From Woeseia sp037968755 (lineage in GTDB: Bacteria > Pseudomonadota > Gammaproteobacteria > Steroidobacterales > Woeseiaceae): a stretch of 64,000 nt of DNA. Shown one piece after another: positions 34,501 through 43,244 of this stretch. Both the position numbers and the translations under genes were made by a program. Numbering within the stretch: the stretch's first letter is position 1; each line of letters opens with the position of its first letter. Where the stretch lies: NCBI GenBank assembly GCA_037968755.1, contig JBBKWB010000045.1:62001-126000 (forward strand), in the 5' to 3' direction. The notes beneath the pieces are model-generated. The model was not told the origin of the DNA and searched no databases. It saw only the letters and a list, made by a program, of their open reading frames with translations.

Positions 34501-34615
34501 CGATGCGCGGGAAAACAGCCTTGATGAAGCCCGGCAAATTAAACCGCGATTGGAAAGCGAGTATGTGCGTGTTATCAGCGCGCTAAAAGTTGAACTGGAG
34601 AGTGCCAGAAAATGA
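31535..34615 (+). CDS. Hybrid sensor histidine kinase with CHASE4, HAMP, two receivers and Hpt
   Basis: A 1026-residue inner-membrane sensor. Membrane helix about 8-31; periplasmic CHASE4-type sensor about 45-265 (VIEYAHWNDTYNFI is typical); second membrane helix about 275-300; HAMP about 300-352. HisKA has H376 in ARMSHEIRTPMNGVLGM. HATPase shows NLTSNAIKFTNRGE, DTGIGIKPEKQ and GGTGLGLAIS. Receiver 1 has D667 in LAILDMHMPRMDG; receiver 2 has D806 in LVLMDCQMPVMDG. The C-terminal Hpt domain has H966 in ESAHALKSSS. This is a full BarA/ArcB-like relay in one chain. It overlaps the next gene, a REC-GGDEF-EAL protein, by 4 nt, so that protein is its likely output. Confidence 0.94.
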   Translation: MSLSQKIALYLVLLGACIGIGSYAAISYTIFPAFEEFEERAAMETIVRVDRVIDAERRTFETLVIEYAHWNDTYNFILGKHDGYVEENLDAAYWQAIGVDFLLIFDADGKLFWSMDAGKGEKQPVTLEAFIPAGLFAGHPLLTYGPSKDRTGGLIRTAEGPMLVAAAPVLTTYAEGPSVGTFMILRRIGDSLVQDVAERATAEVRFKPISDDGATGYLPGTLEKMVVTGDLRHVQMTEAAIYGHRLIPDVTGAPAAMVEITMPHMITAIGANTIRAAMILIVLVTAAFLVVGLIILRFMVVRPVNELAENMNHIRETGDLKIQVELGRSDEIGGLAREFAEMTTNLEVTQRELEATRDVALEASSAKSDFLARMSHEIRTPMNGVLGMTELLRNTALDFEQRRFTETIYSSAESLLDIINDILDFSKIEAGKMSLENRDINLGGVIEETVDSLASQAHKKGLELINDVAPAVHTSLVGDAVRIRQVLTNLTSNAIKFTNRGEVVVRASVGEETDEFIDVGFEVIDTGIGIKPEKQALIFDSFSQEDGSTTRLHGGTGLGLAISQQLVELMGGTLAVESNPGLGSRFYFNVRMKRGSGDSRQQQPTMKSVAGKRILVVDDNATNREILEQHLSSWRAHSDCAEDGAHALLLLERACAENNPYELAILDMHMPRMDGLQLARRIRERSEFDNVPLMLLSSVAMPASEATLEELKISGQLTKPIRQGQLYDSLSVVLSGQILADRYSQNGSTAMRALRGKVLLAEDNPVNQAVALGMLDSLGIDVAVVTDGKAAIQAITGQHFDLVLMDCQMPVMDGLEATRQIRKDEQESGREPVAIVALTANALAGDRERCIESGMNEYLGKPFTMDQLHAVLSMFLKTETDTEFENPAPEEELSAEAASLFDTQSITAMPLDRSALAVLSDLQQPGMPCLIRKVIGIYLDSSNDLKERLVGAIDGEDINTARESAHALKSSSINVGATRLADYCKTIENDARENSLDEARQIKPRLESEYVRVISALKVELESARK

Positions 34616-36690
34616 GTTTGCCTCCCAATACTGGATCCTTACCGCTTGCTCCGCTGGCATTGATTGCCGACGATGACGGCACCGTACGCACGATCATGCG
34701 GGAGGTGCTCGAACAAGCCGGCTTCCGCGTCGAAGAGGCCGCGGACGGGCAGACAGCCCTCGACCAGTTCGAACAGCTGTCACCTGATGTTGTGCTGCTG
34801 GACGTCGAGATGCCTCAGATGGACGGCTATACCGTCTGCAAACGTATACGGGCGCAGGAATCACTACGCGCGACGCCGATATTCGTCATTACAGGTCGCG
34901 ATGACCCACAATCAATTCAGCACGCCTATGAGATTGGCGCAACCGACTTCCTGAGTAAGCCCATTTCCTGGACCATTCTCGCGCACCGGGTTCGGTTCGT
35001 GTTGCGCGCGAGTGATGCCCTTAACGAAATCCAGGGTCTCGTTCGCGCCATGCCTGACAAGATCTTCATTCTCAATGAAGAGGGTGAGGTGCTCGCCCGG
35101 CACGAGGAAGAGCGAGTCGGCCAGCCAACGGTGGCTGAGCTGATATCGAGCGACGATTTCAGCGAAGTATTTCCGGATGAAACCCGCGCAGACGTCAAAA
35201 GCAAAGTGGCGGTTGCACTCACCACAGGCAAACCGCAGATTCATGAGCACGCAATCGACAATGGTGGCCAGCATCTCGAGACCCGAATTGTTGGCCGTGA
35301 CCGCAATTCAGCTCTGGCGATAGTCCGCAACGTTACTGCTCGCAAAGAATATGAAGACAGGGTCTATGACCTTGCTTACTACGATCAGTTAACAGGCTTG
35401 CCGAACCGGCTGCTGTTTCAACAGTCGCTGGATACGGCGATCAAACAGTCGGAGCGTCGGGAAAATCCGTTCGCGATACTGTTTGTGGATCTGGATCACT
35501 TCAAACGAATAAACGATACGCTCGGGCATTCAATGGGTGATTCGTTGTTGCGTGCCGTGGCGGACAGGCTGCGCACGTGTACCGGTTATGACGAGCCGGA
35601 CAGCAAAGTCGAGATCGCCCGATTGGGCGGTGACGAGTTTGTTGTAATGCTCGGTGGTACAGATTGTGCATTTTCCGCATCCGCAATGGCGGACAATGTC
35701 GTGACGGCACTAAGCCGGCCGATGGAGTGTGAAGGTCACCGTCTTGTCGTTACGCCCAGTATCGGCATTACGTTGTACCCGCAGGACGGAAACAGTAGCG
35801 AAAGCCTGCTAATGAATGCCGACTCTGCGATGTACCGCGCCAAATCTTCTGGTCGCAACACACACAAGTTCTACTCCAATACGATGCGGATTCGCTCCCT
35901 GCATCGTCTCGACATCGAAAACGAATTGCGTGATGCGATTGCTGGCGACCAGTTCTCGCTACAATATCAGCCGAAGGTCGATTTGAAGAGTTGGTCTGTT
36001 GTCGGGCTGGAGGCGCTGATTCGCTGGAACCACCCGGAACGCGGCTGGATATCCCCAGGCGAGTTTATTCCTATTGCTGAAGAAAGCGGTTTGATTGTGC
36101 CCATCGGCACCTGGGTCTTGCAGGAAGCCTGCCGGCAGATACGGCGCTGGCGTAACACGTCGCTGCACAGCGCACGGGTATCAGTGAATATTTCAAGTGA
36201 GCAAATCTACACCGACAACCTGTTGCAAACTGTTATCGACGCAATGCAGGAAAACCAGGTTGGCGCTGAATCTCTGGAGCTGGAGATTACAGAAAGCCTG
36301 TTGATGCGCGATATTGATTCAACCGTAGAAACCCTGAACGAGTTCAAAGAGCTGGGGCTAGCTATCTCGATTGACGATTTCGGCACAGGTTATTCGTCGC
36401 TGAGCTACCTCACGCGCTTCCCTATCGATACGTTGAAGATTGACCAGTCCTTTGTCCGGGACCTGCATATTGACAGTGATGACGCTGCGATTTGTGCAGC
36501 GATACTGGCCATGGCGCGCAAGCTGAACCTGAACGTCGTCGCCGAAGGCGTGGAAATTGACGAGCAACTGCAATTCTTGCGCAGTCACGGCTGCAACCAG
36601 ATACAGGGTTATCTTTACAGCAAGCCGTTGCCACCAGCGGATCTTGAACGCCTCATGGACGAGAAGGCGGAAAAGGCCGTCTACGCCTGA
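34612..36690 (+). CDS. Response regulator with REC, GGDEF and EAL domains (c-di-GMP turnover)
   Basis: 692 residues. The receiver domain (about 15-130) has phospho-acceptor D64 in VVLLDVEMPQMDGYTV. A short PAS-like region (about 140-245) links to a GGDEF domain with an intact active site RLGGDEFVVML (GGDEF at 339-343). The EAL domain (about 435-685) has EALIRWNHPERGW from E467, plus IDDFGTGYSSLSYL and DQSFVRDL, so both cyclase and phosphodiesterase look competent. Its ATG overlaps the stop of the hybrid kinase, making a coupled pair that should turn a periplasmic signal into a c-di-GMP change. Which activity dominates cannot be told from sequence. Confidence 0.95.
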   Translation: MSLPPNTGSLPLAPLALIADDDGTVRTIMREVLEQAGFRVEEAADGQTALDQFEQLSPDVVLLDVEMPQMDGYTVCKRIRAQESLRATPIFVITGRDDPQSIQHAYEIGATDFLSKPISWTILAHRVRFVLRASDALNEIQGLVRAMPDKIFILNEEGEVLARHEEERVGQPTVAELISSDDFSEVFPDETRADVKSKVAVALTTGKPQIHEHAIDNGGQHLETRIVGRDRNSALAIVRNVTARKEYEDRVYDLAYYDQLTGLPNRLLFQQSLDTAIKQSERRENPFAILFVDLDHFKRINDTLGHSMGDSLLRAVADRLRTCTGYDEPDSKVEIARLGGDEFVVMLGGTDCAFSASAMADNVVTALSRPMECEGHRLVVTPSIGITLYPQDGNSSESLLMNADSAMYRAKSSGRNTHKFYSNTMRIRSLHRLDIENELRDAIAGDQFSLQYQPKVDLKSWSVVGLEALIRWNHPERGWISPGEFIPIAEESGLIVPIGTWVLQEACRQIRRWRNTSLHSARVSVNISSEQIYTDNLLQTVIDAMQENQVGAESLELEITESLLMRDIDSTVETLNEFKELGLAISIDDFGTGYSSLSYLTRFPIDTLKIDQSFVRDLHIDSDDAAICAAILAMARKLNLNVVAEGVEIDEQLQFLRSHGCNQIQGYLYSKPLPPADLERLMDEKAEKAVYA

Positions 36691-36820
36691 TTCGAGCGGT
36701 GCCCTGAGGCGAAGTCGTAAGGCCCGGGTTTCACTATCTGGTATAGGTGACGGGAAATCCGGGTGGCCGATGCATAATTTGTTGTGAACAGACCAACAAA
36801 CTGTGTGCACTCTGGAAGCC

Positions 36821-38026
36821 ATGAGCAATACGACTAACATCGCCGAACTAATCGAGAGTCAACGACCGGGCTGGTCTCTTGATCAGCGCTTCTATACCGA
36901 CCCTGACATATACCGCCTCGAACTGGAGCGCATCATTACGCGCAACTGGGTATTGGCCGGCCACCAGTCAGAATTGCCGCGGCCCGGTGATTTCAAGGTC
37001 GTGAAAGTGGCCAATGAGTCCGCCATTATTGTCAGGAACCAGCAAGGCGAGCTGCGCGCACACGCCAATGTTTGCCGGCATCGCGGTTCGCTGGTCTGCC
37101 TGGAGAATGCCGGCAACACGCGCAAGTTCGAATGCCCGTACCACGGCTGGATGTACGATAACGACGGTCAGTTGCTGGCGGCGCGCAATATGCCGGAGGA
37201 TTTCGACAAGAGCGCACACGGCTTGCATCCGGTGTCGCTGCAAGTTCTCGGTGGCTTGCTGTTTGTTTGTTTTTCCGATTCACCGCCCTCTCTGGACAGC
37301 GCTCGCCGTGATCTGGCCGAACCCTTCGCGATGTTCGACTTTGAGAATCTCAAGGTTGTTGAAAAGAAAACTTATCCAATTGCCGCGAATTGGAAACTTG
37401 CTGTCGAAAATTACCAGGAGTGTTATCACTGCGCTACCGCTCATCCCGACTATGCGCGTATGCATACCTTGATGCTCGATTCGAGCAAACGCGAGCGGGT
37501 GCAGCAGCATATGCTTGATCGCATGGAAGACTGCGGCCTCAAGAATATTGAGTTTGACTGCGTTGATACGCTCGCGCCAGATGGCGAGCAGGGTTACGGC
37601 TATAGCCGTTCTGCAATGTTCGACGGCTACAAAACCGGCAGTCGCGATGGCCAGCCATTGGCGCCTTTGCTGGGAAAACTCACCGATTACGACGGCGGCG
37701 CATCGGATTTTACGGTCGGACCGTTCTCATTCCTGCTCGCGTACAGCGATCATGTTGTTGGCTACGTGTTTACGCCGGTCGATCAGCACAACTGTAACTG
37801 CGAGATTTACTGGCTGGTGCGCAATGATGCCGAGGCAGGCAAAGACTACAAGCTCGATGAGCTGACCTGGCTCTGGGATATCACTACCCTGGCGGACGAG
37901 CGGATTATCGTCAACAATTGGCAGGGCGTGCAGTCGCGCTATTACCGCTCTGGCCGGTTCTCTGGCATGGAACGTATGGAAGCGCGTTACATCGAGTGGA
38001 TTCTGCAGCAGTTGCGGGCAGACTGA
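36821..38026 (+). CDS. Rieske non-heme iron oxygenase, large subunit (choline/betaine monooxygenase-like)
   Basis: 401 residues from the ATG at 36821, preceded by a TGGAAG ribosome site; an ATG at 36803 is also in frame. The Rieske [2Fe-2S] motif is complete: C85-x-H87, 17 residues, C105-x2-H108 (VCRHRGS and CPYHGWMY). The catalytic iron site is seen in NYQECYHCATAHPDY. Overall it resembles the choline monooxygenase/GbcA/carnitine-oxygenase branch, which demethylates or oxidises quaternary amines. Such enzymes need a reductase, and none is adjacent. It converges on a PotFGHI importer gene set 21 bp away, and a BetI-like regulator and demethylation-type enzymes lie nearby, which fits an amine substrate. 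Confidence 0.88.
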   Translation: MSNTTNIAELIESQRPGWSLDQRFYTDPDIYRLELERIITRNWVLAGHQSELPRPGDFKVVKVANESAIIVRNQQGELRAHANVCRHRGSLVCLENAGNTRKFECPYHGWMYDNDGQLLAARNMPEDFDKSAHGLHPVSLQVLGGLLFVCFSDSPPSLDSARRDLAEPFAMFDFENLKVVEKKTYPIAANWKLAVENYQECYHCATAHPDYARMHTLMLDSSKRERVQQHMLDRMEDCGLKNIEFDCVDTLAPDGEQGYGYSRSAMFDGYKTGSRDGQPLAPLLGKLTDYDGGASDFTVGPFSFLLAYSDHVVGYVFTPVDQHNCNCEIYWLVRNDAEAGKDYKLDELTWLWDITTLADERIIVNNWQGVQSRYYRSGRFSGMERMEARYIEWILQQLRAD

Positions 38027-38047
38027 CCGCCGCTCGCAGGTCCAGGT

Positions 38048-38854
38048 TCAACTCTGCGTACTACCGCGCCTTCCAAACCACCATGCGAGTGCTACGCCTG
38101 CTGTCACCAGCACGATAATCAGGGTAGCGAGTGCGTTGATATCCGGGGTCACGCCCAGTTTGACCTTGGAAAAGATCAGCATAGGCAACGTGCTGCCGCC
38201 GGGCCCGGAAACAAAACTCGCGATCACGAGGTCATCAAGCGACAACGTGAACGCCAGCAGCCAGCCAGCAATCATTGCGGGTGCGATTAGCGGCAAAGTG
38301 ATGTCAAAAACGATACGCAACGGCCGGCAACCCAGGTCCATCGCGGCTTCTTCCAGAGAAATATCCATCGCTTTCAATCGCGACTGCACGATGACCGTGA
38401 CGTAGGCAAGCGCGAACGTGGTGTGCGCGATCGTAATCGTGCCGAAGCCACGCTGTGCCGGCCAGCCGAGAAATTTTTGCAGGCTGACAAACAGCAGCAG
38501 CAACGACAAGCCCGTAATTACTTCCGGCATGACGAGCGGCGAGGTCACCATGCCGGACAGCAAGGTGCGACCGCGGAAGCGGCCGAAGCGCACCAGCGCC
38601 AATGCGATCATGGTGCCGAAAACGGTGGCAAGGGTTGCCGAGACCGCGGCAATACGCAGGCTCAGCCACGCCGCCTCGAGCACTTCTTCGTTGTGCAATA
38701 ACTCGCCGTACCAGCGGGTTGAGAACCCACCCCAAACCGTTGCCAGCCGCGAGTCGTTGAACGAGTACACCATGACCGAGATCAGCGGCACGTACAGAAA
38801 TGCATAGCCGAAGGCGAGTACCGAGAACAGGAACACGGGCTGACGGCGATTCAT
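38048..38854 (-). CDS. potI: ABC transporter permease, PotI type
   Basis: 268 residues with six membrane segments, beginning FLFSVLAFGYAFLYVPLISV. The EAA loop that contacts the ATPase is EEAAMDLGCRPLRIVFDITL. It is a polyamine/opine-type (PotC/PotI) permease, and the start overlaps the PotH-type gene by 4 nt. It is last in the four-gene importer operon. The name reflects family position; the real substrate may be another cationic amine. Confidence 0.85.
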   Translation of the reverse strand: MNRRQPVFLFSVLAFGYAFLYVPLISVMVYSFNDSRLATVWGGFSTRWYGELLHNEEVLEAAWLSLRIAAVSATLATVFGTMIALALVRFGRFRGRTLLSGMVTSPLVMPEVITGLSLLLLFVSLQKFLGWPAQRGFGTITIAHTTFALAYVTVIVQSRLKAMDISLEEAAMDLGCRPLRIVFDITLPLIAPAMIAGWLLAFTLSLDDLVIASFVSGPGGSTLPMLIFSKVKLGVTPDINALATLIIVLVTAGVALAWWFGRRGSTQS

Positions 38855-39735
38855 TGTGTGACCTCGTCGTCAGCACTTTGCCGTTGCAGAAACATGATCG
38901 GCACGACCAGTAACAGCAACAACACAATCGCAACCGCGGACGCCAGCGGCCAGTCGCGATTGACGAAAAACTCGTCAAACAACACGCGGCCGATCATCAG
39001 TGATTCCGGGCCACCGAGCAAATAGGGTATGACGTACTCGCCGATGGCTGGTATGAACACAAGCAGGCAACCCGCTATGACACCGGGCCGGGCCAGCGGC
39101 CAGGTAATGTCGCGGAATGCCCGCCAGGGGTTTGCGCCGAGATCCATAGCGGCGTCGACGAGGTCGTTATCCAGGCGCTCCAGCGTGGCGTAAACCGGCA
39201 GAATCATGAACGGCAGGTAGGAATAGACCAGACCGATGTAGACCGCGAGGTCGGTATACATCAACTGCAAAGGCTGGTCGATCAAGCCCGCCCACAGCAG
39301 CAGGTTGTTGATCACACCGTAGGTATTCATCAGGCCCATCCATGCGTACACCCGCAGCAGAAATGAAATCCAGAAGGGCAGGATGATCAGCAGCAGGAAC
39401 AGGTTACGCAGCCCGGGGCCTGCCCGCGCAATCGCGTAGGCCATCGGAAAACCGAGCAGCAGGCAGAATACCGTAGCTGTTGCGGCGGTCATGAGCGATT
39501 TCAGGTAAGAGAGACCGTATAACTTGTCGGTCAGCAGGAAGCGGTAGTTATCCAGGGTGGCCAGCCAGTTGCCGTTGTCGTCAACGGTGGGCGTAAACGG
39601 CGGCAGGCCGATGACCGGGTCAGAGAAGCTGATCTGGAAGACGATCAGAAACGGCGCAAGAAAAAACAGCAGCAACCAGATGTACGGCAGGGCTACCGTT
39701 ACTTTCTGCCAACGCATGTCTGCCGATTTTTGCAT
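38851..39735 (-). CDS. potH: ABC transporter permease, PotH type
   Basis: 294 residues with six membrane segments; starts MQKSADMRWQKVTVALPYIW. The EAA loop is VDAAMDLGANPWRAFRDITW. A periplasmic loop between the first two helices (LPPFTPTVDDNGNWLATLDNY) is typical of PotB/PotH. It pairs with the PotI-type permease, which overlaps by 4 nt, and follows the ATPase stop by 1 nt, all one operon. Confidence 0.86.
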   Translation of the reverse strand: MQKSADMRWQKVTVALPYIWLLLFFLAPFLIVFQISFSDPVIGLPPFTPTVDDNGNWLATLDNYRFLLTDKLYGLSYLKSLMTAATATVFCLLLGFPMAYAIARAGPGLRNLFLLLIILPFWISFLLRVYAWMGLMNTYGVINNLLLWAGLIDQPLQLMYTDLAVYIGLVYSYLPFMILPVYATLERLDNDLVDAAMDLGANPWRAFRDITWPLARPGVIAGCLLVFIPAIGEYVIPYLLGGPESLMIGRVLFDEFFVNRDWPLASAVAIVLLLLLVVPIMFLQRQSADDEVTQ

Positions 39736-39736
39736 G

Positions 39737-40849
39737 TCAGCTCGTCAACACAATCGCGCTGTCGGTTTTCCAGGATATGAATACCTTGTCGTCCCACTCA
39801 ACTTTGTGCTCCGGCGCGCGTTGCCGGTTCTGGGCGCTGACCTGGATTATCTTGCCGCTCGCCAGTTTCACCCGGTACAGCGACAGATTTCCGAAGTAGC
39901 CGAGGTCTTCGACGATGCCTTCCATGCAAGTGGAATCGGCGCCGCCAGGCCGCGACTGGCTGATGTAGATTTTCTCCGGGCGCACTGCGACCGTAAGTTC
40001 CTCGCCGACCTTGTGACTTAGTGTTGATTGAGCGTGCAGGAGCGGTTCTGCTTCGCCGGCTCGCACCGCAATCTGATCATCATCGATACTTTCAACCGTG
40101 CCATCAAACATGTTGATCGTGCCGATAAAGTCCGCGACAAAACGGTCCGCCGGGTACTCGTAAACAGTGCCCGGTTGATCAACCTGGCAAAAACGACCCT
40201 TGTCCATAACCGCAATGCGGCTGGACAGGATCATCGCTTCTTCCTGATCGTGCGTGACCACCACAAAGGTAACGCCAAGCCGGTCCTGGATACTCATCAA
40301 CTCGAACTGGGTGTATTCGCGCAGCTTTTTGTCGAGTGCTGCCAACGGCTCATCCAGCAGGAGCACGCGCGGCTGCTTGACGAGCGCACGTGCCAGGGCA
40401 ACCCGCTGCCGCTGGCCGCCGGAGAGTTGTTTCGGTTTACGCTCGCCAAGAGTGTCGAGTTTGACGAGCTTGAGCATGTCCTGAACGCGGGTGGTGATTT
40501 CGTCTTTGGGAACGCCCTCTTTCTTCAGCCCGTAGGCGACATTCTGTGTGACGTTCATATGCGGAAACAATGCGTACGACTGGAACATCATGTTCACGGG
40601 CCGTCGATACGCGGGTAGCTCGGTAACGTCGCGACCGTCAATCAGCACCTGACCCGCGCTCGGTGATTCGAAGCCAGCCATAATGCGCAGCAGCGTCGTC
40701 TTGCCGCAGCCTGAACCGCCGAGTATTGAGAACAACTCACCCTGCGCGACCTGCAGGCTGACATCGTCGACCGCCTTGAAGTCGCCGAAGCGCTTGCTGA
40801 CATGGCGTAGTTCTATGATCGGCGTGCTACTTGTTTCTTCTGTCTGCAT
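39737..40849 (-). CDS. potG: ABC transporter ATP-binding protein, PotG/PotA type
   Basis: 370 residues from the ATG at 40849 (MQTEETSSTPIIELRHVSKR), which has GAGAGTGGG just upstream and clears the PotF-type gene by 23 nt. An ATG at 40900 is in frame but overlaps that gene. Walker A is LGGSGCGKTTLLR, the signature LSGGQRQRVALARALV, Walker B VLLLDEPLAALD, and the switch histidine is in VTHDQEEAM. The C-terminal TOBE domain (about 280-365) is usual in this importer class. Energises uptake through the PotH/PotI-type pair. Confidence 0.92.
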   Translation of the reverse strand: MQTEETSSTPIIELRHVSKRFGDFKAVDDVSLQVAQGELFSILGGSGCGKTTLLRIMAGFESPSAGQVLIDGRDVTELPAYRRPVNMMFQSYALFPHMNVTQNVAYGLKKEGVPKDEITTRVQDMLKLVKLDTLGERKPKQLSGGQRQRVALARALVKQPRVLLLDEPLAALDKKLREYTQFELMSIQDRLGVTFVVVTHDQEEAMILSSRIAVMDKGRFCQVDQPGTVYEYPADRFVADFIGTINMFDGTVESIDDDQIAVRAGEAEPLLHAQSTLSHKVGEELTVAVRPEKIYISQSRPGGADSTCMEGIVEDLGYFGNLSLYRVKLASGKIIQVSAQNRQRAPEHKVEWDDKVFISWKTDSAIVLTS

Positions 40850-40872
40850 CCCACTCTCAGTGTTGCTGGTAT

Positions 40873-42006
40873 TCAGATTCCGCTCTTCACCCGGGCCCAT
40901 GCGCGAGTGCGCAGGCGTTCCTGCTTTGGCGATGCAGTGAGGATCGGATACATGATCTCCCAGGTTTTCTCGTCCGGATAAATGCCCGGGTCATTCAATA
41001 CTTTGGGGTCCATGTACTCGCGCGCCTTCTTGCTGGCGTTGGCGTAGTACACGTAATTTGAAATGGCCGCGATGATGTCCGGCCGAATGATGAAATTTAT
41101 GAACAAATAGGCATTCTTTTTGTGCGGCGCATCCGCAGGAATGTACATGCCATCGACCCACAAACCAGAACCTTCCTTTGGCACTGTGTAATTGAGTTTG
41201 ATATCAAGGCCCGCTTCTTCAGCGCGGGCGGACGCTTGCGCATAGTCGCCCGACCAACTCATGGCCACGCAAACCTCGCGGTTCGGCAGGTCGCTGATCA
41301 TTTTCGAATTGCTGAAATAGCGTATGTACGGCCGCACCAGTTTTAGCTGTGCCTCGGCAGCGGCAATGCTTTCTTCGTCAACGGCATTAGGATCGCGGCC
41401 GAGATAAGCGAGCACCATGGGGAAAATGTCGGTGGGACCGTCCAGAAGACTGACACCGCAGTCCGCTAGTTTCGAGATTACGTCCGGGTCGAATAGCACA
41501 TCACCACTGTCCATCGGGTGATCCGGAAGCCGCGCCCGCACCATGTCCTCATTCCAGGCATAACCTGTCGTGCCCCACATGTACGGCACGCTGAAGCCAA
41601 CGGTTTCTTCGTACAATTCAGTGTGTTCGAGAATGGCCGGATCGAGGTACTGCACATTGTCCAGCTGCGAAAAATCCAGCTTTTCATATATGCCGATCGG
41701 GGCAAGACGCGACGAGAACTGACTGCTGTGCACAACAATATCGTAACCGCTGGAGCCGGACAGCAACTTGACGTCGACGACTTCGGACGAGTCGTAGATG
41801 TCGTAGTTAACCTTGATGCCATACTCGGCTTCGAACTTGGCGATTGTGTCGGGGCCAATGTAGTCCGACCAATTGTAGATATTGACCAGCTTCTCGTTCG
41901 CCGTTGCGTCTTTTGTGCTGCCGCCGCAGCTCGCGAGAGACGCCATCGCGAATAGCATCAGCGAATAGCTGGAGAGGCGTTGCGCGATGGACGGGAAAGG
42001 GCTCAT
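40873..42006 (-). CDS. potF: Polyamine-type ABC transporter substrate-binding lipoprotein, PotF/PotD family
   Basis: 377 residues. The N-terminus has a lipobox LASC near residue 27, so this binding protein is lipid-anchored, unlike soluble E. coli PotF. The mature start VNIYNWSDYIGPDTIAKFEA is a hallmark of PotD/PotF. Other conserved pieces are YDIVVHSSQFSSRLAPIGIY, VPYMWGTTGYAWNEDMV and YTVPKEGSGLWVDGMYIPAD. It is the first gene of the importer operon and follows the acyl-CoA dehydrogenase gene by 63 bp on the same strand. The ligand could be a polyamine or another cationic amine. Confidence 0.9.
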   Translation of the reverse strand: MSPFPSIAQRLSSYSLMLFAMASLASCGGSTKDATANEKLVNIYNWSDYIGPDTIAKFEAEYGIKVNYDIYDSSEVVDVKLLSGSSGYDIVVHSSQFSSRLAPIGIYEKLDFSQLDNVQYLDPAILEHTELYEETVGFSVPYMWGTTGYAWNEDMVRARLPDHPMDSGDVLFDPDVISKLADCGVSLLDGPTDIFPMVLAYLGRDPNAVDEESIAAAEAQLKLVRPYIRYFSNSKMISDLPNREVCVAMSWSGDYAQASARAEEAGLDIKLNYTVPKEGSGLWVDGMYIPADAPHKKNAYLFINFIIRPDIIAAISNYVYYANASKKAREYMDPKVLNDPGIYPDEKTWEIMYPILTASPKQERLRTRAWARVKSGI

Positions 42007-42069
42007 TAGTGCGATGATTTCAACACTTGCCCACGACTCTTACAATTGCCAATACAAAATATAGGCGCG

Positions 42070-43230
42070 TCACATGCCGTCGAGGCCGCGCTTGCTGAGG
42101 CCCCTGGCAATAATCAGTCTCTGGATCTCGCTGGTGCCTTCCCATATGCGGTCAACCCTCAGTTCGCGGAAAAAGCGTTCGGCAACATTCTCCCGCATGT
42201 AGCCACGACCGCCAAATATCTGCACGGCGCGATCGGCGACCCGGTTGGCCATCTCCGAGGCATACAGTTTTACCATTGAACAGCGCATGTGCAGCGAATG
42301 CAGCGATTCACCGCGGTCGTGAGCGCCGGCCGCCTCATAGGTCATGAGCCTTGCCGCCCACAATTCTGTAACAGAGTCTGCGAGCATCATCTGGATCGCC
42401 TGGCGTTCGATCAGCGGTTCGCCGCCGACCATGCGTTGCCGTGCAAACTCACTGGCTGCTTCGATCAAGCGTGCTGCCGCACCGCAGGAACGTGCTGCAA
42501 TCATCAGGCGTTCGCGCCGGAACCAGCTCTTCGTATACGCCATGTTGTCGCCGGCCGTGCCTACCCGGTTGGCGGCAGGTACCCAGACATCGCTGAAACG
42601 ATAGGTCGGATGATGTGCAGCAAAGGTATGGCTGAACGTCGGCGTGTCGATGATCTCGACACCTTTCGTACCCTGGTCAATGAAGAACAACGCATCGCAC
42701 TGATCTTCTTCGACGCGACCCTGGAACCAGAAGTAGTTCGCGAGATTGGCGCTTGTGACAAACCATTTCTCGCCATTTAACCGATAGCCGTCGCCGTCAC
42801 GCTTTGCAGTTGCGGTCAGAGCGGAGACATCCGAGCCGGGGCCTTCCTCGGTGATCGCATAGCAATCGTGTGCCTCACCGCGCATCAGCGGCAGGATGTA
42901 GCGCTCGAGCTGGTCTTTGCTGCAGGCCTCCAGCATCCAGCTTTGCGGCTCTGCAAAGCACCAGGCGAGGGCGTTGGTAATCCGGCCGAGCTGCTCCCAT
43001 ACGGCTACCTGGGTTTCAATCGAGAGGGCAAGACCGCCCAGCTCGGCTGGCATGTCCATGCGACTGAAGCCGAGCTCCCGGGCGCGAGTCTTGTTGCGCT
43101 TGCTAATGTCGGGCGGCAGCACGCCACCGTTGTGTTCGGCCTCGACTTCGTGTGGCAGCAGGTACTCGTCAGCAAATTGCCGCGCGGTTTGTTGCCACGC
43201 CCGTGCTTCATCACTTAGTTGTATGTCCAA
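42070..43230 (-). CDS. Acyl-CoA dehydrogenase
   Basis: FAD enzyme that introduces an alpha-beta double bond in an acyl-CoA. Visible: CYAITEEGPGSDVSALTATA and NGEKWFVTSANLANYFWFQG (FAD and substrate site), the helical C-terminal half (VQIFGGRGYMRENVAERFFR), and RIWEGTSEIQRLIIARGLSK, where the Glu before Gly-Thr is the catalytic-base region. The frame stays open far upstream but overlaps the regulator gene. The credible start is a TTG at 43230, with GGGG 6 nt before it and 14 nt after the regulator stop, giving 387 residues, the normal length. Lies in one direction with the BetI-like regulator and the importer. Confidence 0.88.
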   Translation of the reverse strand: MDIQLSDEARAWQQTARQFADEYLLPHEVEAEHNGGVLPPDISKRNKTRARELGFSRMDMPAELGGLALSIETQVAVWEQLGRITNALAWCFAEPQSWMLEACSKDQLERYILPLMRGEAHDCYAITEEGPGSDVSALTATAKRDGDGYRLNGEKWFVTSANLANYFWFQGRVEEDQCDALFFIDQGTKGVEIIDTPTFSHTFAAHHPTYRFSDVWVPAANRVGTAGDNMAYTKSWFRRERLMIAARSCGAAARLIEAASEFARQRMVGGEPLIERQAIQMMLADSVTELWAARLMTYEAAGAHDRGESLHSLHMRCSMVKLYASEMANRVADRAVQIFGGRGYMRENVAERFFRELRVDRIWEGTSEIQRLIIARGLSKRGLDGM

Positions 43231-43244
43231 TGACGTCCCCGTGT

